Assembly: GCF_003315795.1 (NCBI RefSeq)
Contig: NZ_QMEY01000002.1
Span: 558,001-622,000, forward strand
DNA: 64,000 bases
Direction of reading: 5' to 3'
Source of the DNA: Spongiactinospora rosea
Lineage (GTDB): Bacteria > Actinomycetota > Actinomycetes > Streptosporangiales > Streptosporangiaceae
Below, piece after piece: positions 11,022-18,590 of the stretch. The position numbers and the translations under genes were made by a program. The first letter of the stretch is position 1; each line of letters begins with the position of its first letter. A model generated the notes under the pieces. The model was not told the DNA's origin and did no database searches. It saw nothing but the letters and a program-made list of their open reading frames with translations.

Positions 11022-11828
11022 ATGGCGCAGATCCAGTTGCCGGTGCCCACGGGGGCCGCGCCTCCCGGACGCCTGCCGGCGCAGGGGGAGGTGTGGGTGT
11101 GGTGGACGCGGGTGCGGCCCGACCTCGCCGCGTCCTACCTCGCCAGGAACGCGATGAGCGCCGAGGAGGCCGCGCGGCTCGCCGCGATGCGCCGGGCCCC
11201 CGCCAGGGACCGGTTCGTGCTGGGGACCGCGCTGATCCGGGCCGCGGTGGGCCACCACCTGGGCGTACCGCCCGAGCGCGTGGCCGTGGACCGGCGGTGC
11301 GCCACCTGCGGCAAGCCGCACGGCAAGCCCGCGATCCCCGGCGGCTCCGGGCTGGAGATCTCCCTTTCGCACACCGACGCGCTGGTGGTCTGCGCGGTCG
11401 CCCGGCGTACGCCGATCGGCGTGGACGTCGAGGACGGCGCCGCGCTGCTGGACGGCGACGCGGTCGCCGGGATGGTCCTCGCCCCCGGGGAGGAGACCTT
11501 CTACCGGGACCTGCCGCCGGACGACCGGCGCGCGGCCCTGCTGACGTACTGGACCAGGAAGGAGGCGCTGCTCAAGGCCACCGGGGACGGCCTGCGGGTG
11601 CCCATGCGCAGGATCGAGGTGTCCGGGCCGAGGGAGGACCCCCGCGTGATCCGCTGGGAACAGGGCCCGGACCCGGAAAGCCTGTCCATGGTGACGCTGC
11701 GCGGGCCCGCCGGGCGGTTCCTCGGTCCCGCGGTCGCGGCGCTCGCGGTCATCGGGGAACCGCCCCACCACCTCGTCGAACTCGACGCGACGTCCACGTT
11801 CACGGCAAGGAGTGATCACGATGGCTGA
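11022..11828 (+). CDS. 4'-phosphopantetheinyl transferase, Sfp type
   Basis: A 268-residue Sfp/Gsp-type PPTase with the Mg-binding GVDVED motif and the WTRKEALLKATGDGL motif (W-x-x-KEA-x-x-K). It would convert the apo carrier domains encoded just upstream to their holo form. The ATG is 6 nt after AGGAG. The last 8 nt overlap the next gene. An 89-nt gap separates it from the preceding ligase gene, the longest break so far in the run, which might hold a secondary promoter. Confidence 0.92.
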   Translation: MAQIQLPVPTGAAPPGRLPAQGEVWVWWTRVRPDLAASYLARNAMSAEEAARLAAMRRAPARDRFVLGTALIRAAVGHHLGVPPERVAVDRRCATCGKPHGKPAIPGGSGLEISLSHTDALVVCAVARRTPIGVDVEDGAALLDGDAVAGMVLAPGEETFYRDLPPDDRRAALLTYWTRKEALLKATGDGLRVPMRRIEVSGPREDPRVIRWEQGPDPESLSMVTLRGPAGRFLGPAVAALAVIGEPPHHLVELDATSTFTARSDHDG

Positions 11829-12741
11829 GGGCACGCACTCGGTGCTCGCGGGGCTGATCGGAGCGGGCATCCAGGGCTCGCTCAGCCCCGCGCTGCACGA
11901 GCACGAGGCCGAGCACCACGGGCTGCGGCTCGTCTACCGGCTGATCGACATCGACGAACTCGGGCTCGGGCCCGACCGGACCCCCGACCTGCTCGCCGAG
12001 GCCCTGCGCATGGGGTACTCCGGCCTCAACATCACCCACCCCTGCAAACAGGCCGTGCTCGACCACCTGGACGAACTGTCCCCCGAGGCCGACGCCATCG
12101 GCGCGGTCAACACCGTCGTCTTCGACGGGGTGCGCGGGGCGGGCGGGATGCGGGCGATCGGCCACAACACCGACTGGGCCGGGTTCGCCCGGGGCCTGAC
12201 GCACGGGCTGCCCGGCGCGGGCCTCGGCGAGGTCGTCCTGGTGGGCGCCGGGGGCGCGGGGGCCGCGGTCGCGTACGCGCTGCTGAACCTGGGCGTCGAG
12301 CGGCTGACCGTGGCCGACGTGGACCCCCGGCGGGCCGAACTGCTGGCCAGGAAGATGGACGGCCGGTTCGGCGGCTCGCGCGTCCACGCGGGCCTCACCT
12401 CCGACCTGGCGGCGCTGATCTCGCGGGCCGACGGCGTGGTCAACGCCACGCCCATCGGCATGGCCGCGCACCCCGGCGTGCCGTTCTCGCCGCGGCTGCT
12501 GCGGTCCGGCCAGTGGGTGGCCGACCTCATCTACGCCCCCGCCGAGACGCGGCTGCTGCACGAGGCCGCGAAGCTGGGCTGCCGCACGATCAACGGCGGC
12601 GGCATGCTCGTCCACCAGGCCGCCGAGGCGTTCGGCCACTTCACCGGCCTCCGGGCGGACGCCGAGCGGATGCTCGCCCACTACCTGTCCCGTACGGCAC
12701 GGCCCCGCGCCCTCACCCTGTCCTCGCCTGGATACCGCTGA
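11821..12741 (+). CDS. Shikimate/quinate dehydrogenase-like enzyme (AroE family)
   Basis: This 306-residue protein has the AroE substrate motif GLNITHPCKQ (catalytic Lys), NTDWAGF (catalytic Asp), the Rossmann loop VLVGAGGAGAA and the C-terminal GGGMLVHQAAEAF. The HPCKQ form and the DVD after beta-2 (VADVDPRR) resemble NAD-preferring quinate/shikimate dehydrogenases and the RifI aminoquinate dehydrogenase more than housekeeping AroE. The location suggests a role in making a shikimate-type precursor. I chose the ATG at 11821 (AAGGAG 8 nt upstream) over a GTG at 11812. No AHBA synthase gene is seen in the window. Confidence 0.85.
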   Translation: MAEGTHSVLAGLIGAGIQGSLSPALHEHEAEHHGLRLVYRLIDIDELGLGPDRTPDLLAEALRMGYSGLNITHPCKQAVLDHLDELSPEADAIGAVNTVVFDGVRGAGGMRAIGHNTDWAGFARGLTHGLPGAGLGEVVLVGAGGAGAAVAYALLNLGVERLTVADVDPRRAELLARKMDGRFGGSRVHAGLTSDLAALISRADGVVNATPIGMAAHPGVPFSPRLLRSGQWVADLIYAPAETRLLHEAAKLGCRTINGGGMLVHQAAEAFGHFTGLRADAERMLAHYLSRTARPRALTLSSPGYR

Positions 12742-13412
12742 TGACAAAAGTCGTGATCTTCGACCTGGACGGAACGCTCATCGACACGCCGAACGCGATC
12801 GTGGCGGCGTTCAACGCGACGTTCACCGGCGCGGGCCTGCCGGAGCGGGAGGCCGCCGCCATCCGCCGGACGATCGGCCTGCCCCTCGAACGCGCATTCG
12901 GCGACCTGACCGGAGTGCCGCTCACCGACCCCGCCATCGCCGATTTCGTGGCGGGCTACCAGGCGCACTTCCGGGGCACGATCCTGCCGAAGGCGGCGGA
13001 GCTGGTGTTCCCCGGCGTGGCGGACGGCCTGGCCCGCCTGGCCGGGCTCGGCGTCACCCTGACCGTGGCGACCAGCAAATTCCACCGCAGCGCCATGGAC
13101 ATCCTCACCAGCGCGGGCCTGCGCGACCACTTCGAGATGGTCGTCGGGGCCGACCAGGTGACGCGGCCCAAGCCGGACGCCGAGTCCAGCGTGATCATCC
13201 TTGAGGCGCTGGGCGTGGCGCCGGAGGACGCGCTGGTGGTCGGCGACACCACGCACGACCTGCTGATGGCCCGGGCGGCGGGGGTCGGGTCGGTGGCGGT
13301 GACGTACGGCGTGCACGGGCGGGAACTGCTGGCGACGGCCGGGCCCGAGCTGATCGCCGACACGTTCGGCGAGGTGGTCCGGTACGTGGACGCCGAGGTA
13401 CAGGTGTCATGA
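12741..13412 (+). CDS. HAD-superfamily phosphatase (phosphoglycolate phosphatase/AlnB-like)
   Basis: A 223-residue HAD hydrolase: FDLDGTLID (nucleophile Asp8, acid Asp10), a helical cap, TVATSKF (motif II), KP (motif III, in RPKPD) and VGDTTHDLLMA (motif IV). It starts by TGATG overlap with the dehydrogenase gene. In alnumycin, indigoidine/minimycin and related clusters a HAD phosphatase works with a PsuG-type C-glycosidase and removes the 5'-phosphate from the C-riboside. The PsuG homologue lies three genes downstream (15087-16034). The AHBA-pathway phosphatase RifM belongs to the same wide family and is an alternative. Confidence 0.85.
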   Translation: MTKVVIFDLDGTLIDTPNAIVAAFNATFTGAGLPEREAAAIRRTIGLPLERAFGDLTGVPLTDPAIADFVAGYQAHFRGTILPKAAELVFPGVADGLARLAGLGVTLTVATSKFHRSAMDILTSAGLRDHFEMVVGADQVTRPKPDAESSVIILEALGVAPEDALVVGDTTHDLLMARAAGVGSVAVTYGVHGRELLATAGPELIADTFGEVVRYVDAEVQVS

Positions 13413-14059
13413 GCGTCCCTGGCAACGTGACCCTGCTCCCGCAGACCGATCACCTGCGGGCCATGCACACCGTCATCCGCGACCGGCACGCCGCGCAGGC
13501 GGACTTCGTCCACTACTCCAACCGGATCATCCGCCTGCTGCTCGAGGCCGCGATGGAGCTGATCCCGGTGGAGAAGCACGAGGTCACCACGCCGGTCGGC
13601 GCGACGTACGCCGGGCTGCGGCAGGCCGCCGAGGTGTGCGCGGTGCCGGTGATCAGGGCCGGGGAGAGCATGGAGCCCGAACTGCGGGCGATGTGCCCCG
13701 GCATCCGCATCGGCAAGATCCTCATCCAGCGCGACAAGACCACCAAGCTCCCGCACCTGTACTACACGCACCTGCCCCCCGGCATCGCCGGTCATCACGT
13801 ACTGCTGCTCGAACCGATGCTGGCCACCGGCGGGTCGGCGGGGGCGGCCATCAAGGTGCTGCTGGACCACGGCGTCAGCGAGGAGCACATCGTGTTCGTC
13901 AACCTGCTGGCCTCCCCGGAGGGCCTGGCGGCGCTGGCCCGCGCCCATCCGCGGGTGCGGGTCGTGACCTCCTCCATCGAGGAACGGCTGAACGAGGACG
14001 CCTTCATGGTCCCCGGCATCGGCGACTTCGGGGACCGCTATTTCGGTACGGCGGCCTGA
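13409..14059 (+). CDS. Uracil phosphoribosyltransferase, eukaryote-like type
   Basis: A 216-residue PRTase with the PRPP loop LLEPMLATGGSA and the uracil-site segment VPGIGDFGDRYFGT. The middle region, RAGESMEPELR and IRIGKILIQRD, matches the eukaryotic (Toxoplasma/yeast/human) UPRT type rather than the usual bacterial Upp. The PRPP loop has Glu where DPMLATGG is standard. It overlaps the HAD gene by 4 nt. The reaction would be uracil (or an analogue) + PRPP to the N-riboside monophosphate. Beside a PsuG homologue it suggests uracil or nucleobase handling inside the cluster. Confidence 0.88.
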   Translation: MSVPGNVTLLPQTDHLRAMHTVIRDRHAAQADFVHYSNRIIRLLLEAAMELIPVEKHEVTTPVGATYAGLRQAAEVCAVPVIRAGESMEPELRAMCPGIRIGKILIQRDKTTKLPHLYYTHLPPGIAGHHVLLLEPMLATGGSAGAAIKVLLDHGVSEEHIVFVNLLASPEGLAALARAHPRVRVVTSSIEERLNEDAFMVPGIGDFGDRYFGTAA

Positions 14060-14145
14060 GTGACCCGAGTGGCCTGGTTTTCCGGGATCAACGGCCGCGC
14101 ATAAAAGTACCGACACCCACTCCACCACGGATTTCAGGTGACGCG

Positions 14146-15057
14146 ATGCTCAAAGACCGGATCGCCTCCACCTCGGTCGTGACGGCCCTCGCCCCCGCCG
14201 TCTGGGGAAGCACCTATATCGTCACCACCGAGCTGTTACCGCCGGACCGCCCATTACTGGCCTCCACCATGCGCGCGTTACCGGCCGGGCTGTTGCTGCT
14301 GGCCATCGGCCGGACGGCGCCGCACGGCATCTGGTGGCTGCGGACCATCGTCGTCGGGGTGCTGAACATCGGCGCCTTCTTCTATTTCCTGTTCGTCGCG
14401 GCCTACCATCTGCCCGGCGGGGTGGCCGCCCTGGTCGGGTCGATCCAGCCGCTGGTGGTGCTGATCCTGGGCGCGCTGCTGCTGAAGGACCGCATCCGGG
14501 CGCACCACCTGATCGCCTGCGCGGTGGGCTCGGCGGGCGTCGGCCTGCTGGTGCTCCAGCCCGAGGCGGCGCTGGACACGGTGGGCGTACTGGCCGGTCT
14601 GGCCGGGGCGTGCAGCATGGCCGCCGGGATCGTCCTCACCAAGCGGTGGGGCCGGCCGCCCGGGATGGGGGTGCTCACGTTCACCGGGTGGCAACTGTCG
14701 GTCGGCGGCGTCGTGCTCGTGCCGGTCACCCTGCTGGCCGAGGACCTGCCCACCACGCTCACCCGCGAGAACGTCATCGGATTCACTTATCTGGGCGTCG
14801 TCGGCGCGCTGTTCGCCTATTCGATCTGGTTTCGCGGAATCGAACGGCTGCCCGCGCTGGTGATGCCGTTCCTGGGTTTCGTGAGCCCGCTGGCGGCCAC
14901 CGCGCTGGGCTTCTTCATTCTGGGCCAGGCGCTCACTCCGGTGCAGATCTTCGGGGCGCTGGCCATCATTCTCGCGGTCCTGCTGGTCCAGCCCAGAAAG
15001 AAACGGACGAGCGACCCGGTCCCGGCGGGCGAACGCGTTTCCCAGCGCGCCGGATGA
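14146..15057 (+). CDS. EamA/DMT-family exporter with three TTA codons
   Basis: This 303-residue integral membrane protein has about ten hydrophobic segments and the two EamA repeats typical of the drug/metabolite transporter superfamily, with a basic C-terminal tail (RKKRTSD). It probably exports the cluster product. Codons 31, 37 and 45 are all TTA, a rare codon in this DNA that in Streptomyces needs the bldA tRNA, so translation may be developmentally gated. The start is the ATG at 14146, 86 nt after the upp-like gene. Base composition is slightly less GC-rich near both ends. Confidence 0.88.
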   Translation: MLKDRIASTSVVTALAPAVWGSTYIVTTELLPPDRPLLASTMRALPAGLLLLAIGRTAPHGIWWLRTIVVGVLNIGAFFYFLFVAAYHLPGGVAALVGSIQPLVVLILGALLLKDRIRAHHLIACAVGSAGVGLLVLQPEAALDTVGVLAGLAGACSMAAGIVLTKRWGRPPGMGVLTFTGWQLSVGGVVLVPVTLLAEDLPTTLTRENVIGFTYLGVVGALFAYSIWFRGIERLPALVMPFLGFVSPLAATALGFFILGQALTPVQIFGALAIILAVLLVQPRKKRTSDPVPAGERVSQRAG

Positions 15058-15086
15058 AACAGAACCATCAACCAAGGAGGTGACGC

Positions 15087-16034
15087 GTGACAACCCACAC
15101 CCCCCTGCCGATCGACCTCGGTGAAGAGGTGGCGGCGGCACTGGCCGCCGGGGACTCGATCGTCGCGCTGGAGTCCAACGTCATCACCCACGGGCTGCCC
15201 TACCCGGACAACGCGCTGACCGCCCGGAAGGTCGAGGACGCGGTACGCGCCGGTGGCGCGGTCCCCGCCACCATCGGCATCGACGCGGGCCGGATCATCG
15301 TGGGCATGGGCGAGCGGGACATCGACCGCTTCGCGTCCACCCCGGGCATCCCGAAGGTCAGCAGCAGGGACCTGCCGGTGATCCTCGCCAGGGGCGGCAC
15401 GGGCGCGACCACGGTCGCCTCGTCGCTGGTCGCGGCCGAACTCGCCGGGATCACGTTCTTCTCCTCGGCGGGCATCGGCGGCGTGCACCGCGGCGCGGAG
15501 ACCACGATGGACATCTCCGCAGACCTCGTGCAGTTCACCCGGTCCAAGGTGGCCGTGGTGTGCGCGGGGGCCAAGAACATCCTGGACCTCAAGCTCACCC
15601 TGGAGTTCCTGGAGACGCACTGCGTGCCGCTGATCACGTACCGGTCGGACGACTTTCCGGCCTTCTACTGCCTGTCGAGCGGGCTGCGCTCGCCGCACCG
15701 GATCGACGACGAGAACGTCATCGCACGGACGGTGGACCACCACTGGGCCCTGGGCGGCGCGGGCGGCGTGGTCATCGCGACCCCGCCGCGCGAGGAGGAC
15801 GCGATCGACCGGGACGAGGCGGAGGCGGCCATCGAGCAGGCGCTGGTCACCGCGCGGCGGGACGGGGTGAGCGGCAACGCGATCACCAAGTACCTGATGC
15901 GGGCGGTGGACGAGCTGACCGGAGGGCGTACGGCGGAGGCCAACATGGCGGTACTGATCAGCACCGCCGAGGCCGGCGGCCGGCTGGCCGCGGCCTACGC
16001 CCGCCACGTCCGCGACCTGGTGGCGGTGTCATGA
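15087..16034 (+). CDS. psuG: Pseudouridine-5'-phosphate glycosidase family C-glycosidase (PsuG/AlnA/IndA-like)
   Basis: This 315-residue protein covers the whole PsuG (indigoidine synthase A-like) family. Residues aligned with the PsuG active site are all present: Glu29 in [10 protein letters not shown], Lys90 in GIPKVSS, Asp142 in TTMDISADL, Lys163 in AKNILDL, and the Asn in AEANMAVL near residue 289. PsuG reversibly joins uracil and ribose-5-phosphate; AlnA uses the same chemistry to form a C-C bond between ribose-5-phosphate and an aromatic polyketide. No PsuK-type pseudouridine kinase is adjacent, which argues against simple salvage. The GTG start lies after a strong AAGGAGG. It overlaps the next gene by 4 nt. 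Confidence 0.92.
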   Translation: MTTHTPLPIDLGEEVAAALAAGDSIVALESNVITHGLPYPDNALTARKVEDAVRAGGAVPATIGIDAGRIIVGMGERDIDRFASTPGIPKVSSRDLPVILARGGTGATTVASSLVAAELAGITFFSSAGIGGVHRGAETTMDISADLVQFTRSKVAVVCAGAKNILDLKLTLEFLETHCVPLITYRSDDFPAFYCLSSGLRSPHRIDDENVIARTVDHHWALGGAGGVVIATPPREEDAIDRDEAEAAIEQALVTARRDGVSGNAITKYLMRAVDELTGGRTAEANMAVLISTAEAGGRLAAAYARHVRDLVAVS

Positions 16035-16597
16035 GCGCCCCGGTACGGCTGGCCGTCATCTACTACTCCGCGACCGGGCACTGCGCCGAGATCGCCAAAG
16101 AGATGGCCGAGGCGGCGGAGAAGGCGGGCGCGGAGGTACGGCTGCTCGGCGTGGTCGAAGGCATGACCGAACGAGCCGCCACGCCGGAGGACGTCGAGTG
16201 GGCGGACGCGGTGCTGTTCGGCACCCCGACCCGGTTCGGCAACGTGTCGGCGCAGCTCAAGCAGTTCATCGACGGGCTGGGCGGGCTGTGGGGGCGCGGC
16301 GGGCTGGCGGACAAGGTCTACAGCGGCTTCGTCACCACCTCCACCCACCACGGCGGCCACGAGTCCACCCTGCTGGCGCTGTACACGTCGATCCACCACT
16401 TCGGCGGCGTGATCGTCGCCCCCGGCTACACCGACCCGGTGAAGTTCACCGACGGCAACCCGTACGGCACCTCCCACGCCACCGTCAAGGGCACCAACCC
16501 GATCGGCGACCAGACCCGCGCCGCCGCCCGCCACCAGGCCCACCGCGTCGTCCGCCTCACCACCGCCCTCAAACACGGCCTCCCCCAAAGCGTCTAG
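16031..16597 (+). CDS. NAD(P)H:quinone oxidoreductase, WrbA flavodoxin family
   Basis: A 188-residue flavodoxin-fold protein with the FMN phosphate loop [12 protein letters not shown], the GTPTRFGN loop and a WrbA-like [13 protein letters not shown] segment. It would reduce quinones by two electrons using FMN. It overlaps the psuG-like gene (ATGA) and is the last gene before a strong hairpin, so it belongs to the cluster. A quinone-type intermediate or product would explain its presence, but a general redox role is equally possible. Confidence 0.9.
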   Translation: MSAPVRLAVIYYSATGHCAEIAKEMAEAAEKAGAEVRLLGVVEGMTERAATPEDVEWADAVLFGTPTRFGNVSAQLKQFIDGLGGLWGRGGLADKVYSGFVTTSTHHGGHESTLLALYTSIHHFGGVIVAPGYTDPVKFTDGNPYGTSHATVKGTNPIGDQTRAAARHQAHRVVRLTTALKHGLPQSV

Positions 16598-16601
16598 TAC
16601 T

Positions 16602-16631
16602 ACGGGGTCCGGGGTTCTCCTCGGGCCCCGT
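16602..16631 (+). terminator. Rho-independent-like terminator ending the biosynthetic operon
   Basis: Arms 16602-16611 (ACGGGGTCCG) and 16622-16631 (CGGGCCCCGT) pair over 10 bp with one G-U, around a 10-nt loop. The tract CTTTCATTTT follows directly. It sits 5 nt after the WrbA-like stop codon. Confidence 0.75.
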
Positions 16632-16679
16632 CTTTCATTTTCGCGCGGGATTGGAACGTTCCAATCGCGCCCGGTCCGG

Positions 16680-17168
16680 CTATCGCGGGGAGTCGTCGAG
16701 GCTTTCGGCGATGGAGCAGAGGTCGATGTGGTGGTCGGCGGAGTTGAGGTGGCGGGCCAGAGTGCACAGCAGGGCCTGGAAGGTGCTCGCGTCCTCGCCG
16801 AGGACCGCGAGCAGGCAGGCCTCCATCGCGCGCAGCGCGGTGTGGCGGTCTTCGCGCAGGGCGCGGCCCTTGGCGGTGGCGACGATGCGGCGCTGGCGGC
16901 GGTCGGCCGGGTCGGGGCGGCGCTCGACGAGCCCCGCCTGCTCCAGGTCGTCGATCAGGTACGTCAGGACGGTGCGGTCGATGCCCAGCCGCTGCGCGAG
17001 CGTGCCCTGGTTGGCGGGGGTGTCACTGGTGGCCTCGGTGAGGAGCTGGTAGCCGCGGGGACCGCCCGGGATGCCGCTCAGCACATGGCCCGCCGCCTTG
17101 GCGTAGCCGCGGAAGGACGCGCCGAGCATCCAGCCGAGATCCCCTTCGACCAGAGTTTCGTCCGCCAT
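16680..17168 (-). CDS. MarR-family transcriptional regulator
   Basis: A 162-residue winged-helix protein with the MarR core: TLAQRLGIDRTVLTYLIDDLEQAGLVERR and the wing PADRRQRRIVAT. It is divergent from the azoreductase gene at 17261 with a 92-nt shared promoter region, so it probably represses that gene and itself in response to quinones or phenolic ligands. The intergenic region is locally AT-rich (around 17175-17225) and should hold both promoters; I could not define a clear palindrome. Confidence 0.9.
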   Translation of the reverse strand: MADETLVEGDLGWMLGASFRGYAKAAGHVLSGIPGGPRGYQLLTEATSDTPANQGTLAQRLGIDRTVLTYLIDDLEQAGLVERRPDPADRRQRRIVATAKGRALREDRHTALRAMEACLLAVLGEDASTFQALLCTLARHLNSADHHIDLCSIAESLDDSPR

Positions 17169-17260
17169 GCGTTCATCCTAGCATTTTCTGTTTCGCCGAT
17201 CTTCTGCTATACAACATATCTACACGGCAACACACTTTGGCGATGACGAGAGGAACCGGC

Positions 17261-17908
17261 ATGCGCCTGTTCAGGATCGACGCGAGCGTCCGCGCGGAGG
17301 GGTCGGTCACCCGGGAGGTGGCCGACACGGTGCTGGGCGTCTGGCGCGAGGCACACGCGGAAGGCACACTCACCCGCAGGGACCTGCGTACCGACCCGGT
17401 CCCCGCCTCCGCCTGGCAGAGCCTGGTCGGCTCCCCGCCGCCGCCGCTGCACGAGGCCGACCAGGCCCGCGCGCTGGCCGCGAAGCTGGCGGACGAGCTG
17501 GTCGAGGCCGACGCCTACCTGTTCGCGGTCCCGCTCTACAACTTCGGGCCCTCCCAGCACTTCAAGACCTGGACCGACCTGGTGCTCACCGACCCCCGCT
17601 TCGCCCCCGGCGCGGAAAGGGCTCTCACCGGCAAGCCCGCCGTACTGGTCACCGCGCGCGGCGGCGGCTACGGACCGGGCACGCCCAGGTGGGGCTGGGA
17701 CCACTCCACCCCCTGGCTGGTCCGCATGCTCCAGGACGTCTTCGGCTTTAACCTCCAGGTCAGCGAGGCAGAGCTGACCCTGGCCGAGGTCAACCCCGCG
17801 CTGGCCCCGCTGCGCGGCCTGGCCGCCGAGTCGCTGGCGGCGGCGCACCGCTCCGCCCGCAGGCACGGCGAGTTCCTGGCGGCGCAGGTGGCGGCCGGAG
17901 TCGCGTGA
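17261..17908 (+). CDS. FMN-dependent NADH-azoreductase-like flavodoxin-fold protein
   Basis: A 215-residue AzoR-family enzyme with an N-terminal beta-alpha-beta FMN site (RIDASVRAEGSVTREVAD) and the PLYNFGPSQHFKTW loop that is diagnostic of AzoR. It reduces quinones or azo compounds with NAD(P)H. The start at 17261 follows GAGAGG; a longer frame from 17237 is less likely. It is divergent from the MarR gene and followed 1 nt later by the hemerythrin-like gene, so the two are probably one redox-stress operon. Confidence 0.85.
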   Translation: MRLFRIDASVRAEGSVTREVADTVLGVWREAHAEGTLTRRDLRTDPVPASAWQSLVGSPPPPLHEADQARALAAKLADELVEADAYLFAVPLYNFGPSQHFKTWTDLVLTDPRFAPGAERALTGKPAVLVTARGGGYGPGTPRWGWDHSTPWLVRMLQDVFGFNLQVSEAELTLAEVNPALAPLRGLAAESLAAAHRSARRHGEFLAAQVAAGVA

Positions 17909-17909
17909 G

Positions 17910-18563
17910 ATGAACGATCGCGGGCCTGAGCAGCGTGTGCGGATGCCCGGGAAGGTGCCGCGTACGCCGTTCGCGGTCTCGCCGACCCCTGACGACGGCG
18001 TACGGCTGAGCGACCGGCGCGTCTGGGACGAGGCCACCCGGCCCACCGGCCCCGCGCCGGACCCGGACCGCCACTACACCCCCCACGAGCAGGCGAGCGG
18101 CCGGCAGCTGATCGACGTCCACGACCACCTGCGCCACGAACTCGCCCAGGTGCGCGCCCTCATGGAGCAGGTCATCGCCGGCGCCACGGACCCCGCGACC
18201 GCCCGCTCGGAGATCAACACGATGACCATGCGGCAGGACGCCTGGCGGCTCGGCGCCTACTGCGCCTCCTACTGCAGCATCGTGGCCGCCCACCACACCC
18301 TGGAGGACCAGGCGCTGTTCCCGTACCTGCGCCGCGCCGACCCACGGCTCGCGCCCGTGGTCGATCGGCTTGAGCGGGAACACCACGCGATCCACGGGGT
18401 CCTTGAGGAGATCGACCGTGCGCTGGTGGCCCACATGACCACCCCCGGCGGCCGGGACGACCTGCGATCGGCGGTCGATCTGCTCACCGACACGCTGCTG
18501 TCCCACCTGTCCTACGAGGAGCGCGAACTGATCGAGCCCCTGGCCCGCCTCGGCTTCACCTGA
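17910..18563 (+). CDS. Hemerythrin HHE-domain protein
   Basis: A 217-residue protein. After a Pro/Asp-rich N-terminal 70 residues comes a four-helix HHE cation-binding domain with iron-ligand candidates in IDVHDHLRHEL, AAHHTLEDQALFP, EREHHAIHG and LSHLSYEERELI. It may bind oxygen, NO or sense redox state through a diiron site. It starts 1 nt after the azoreductase stop, so translation is coupled and a shared role in oxidative or nitrosative stress is likely. Confidence 0.85.
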   Translation: MNDRGPEQRVRMPGKVPRTPFAVSPTPDDGVRLSDRRVWDEATRPTGPAPDPDRHYTPHEQASGRQLIDVHDHLRHELAQVRALMEQVIAGATDPATARSEINTMTMRQDAWRLGAYCASYCSIVAAHHTLEDQALFPYLRRADPRLAPVVDRLEREHHAIHGVLEEIDRALVAHMTTPGGRDDLRSAVDLLTDTLLSHLSYEERELIEPLARLGFT

Positions 18564-18590
18564 TCCCGGGCACCGCCGCCCGCCGGGCGG

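Noticed and set aside
13409..14059. Upp as a housekeeping gene captured by chance
   Set aside because: The 4-nt overlap with the HAD gene and the eukaryote-type motifs argue for a cluster-specific role.
15087..16034. psuG-like gene as ordinary pseudouridine salvage
   Set aside because: No psuK kinase or nucleoside transporter is beside it, it is coupled to biosynthetic genes, and the HAD and UPRT are in the same run. Salvage is not excluded but is the weaker reading.
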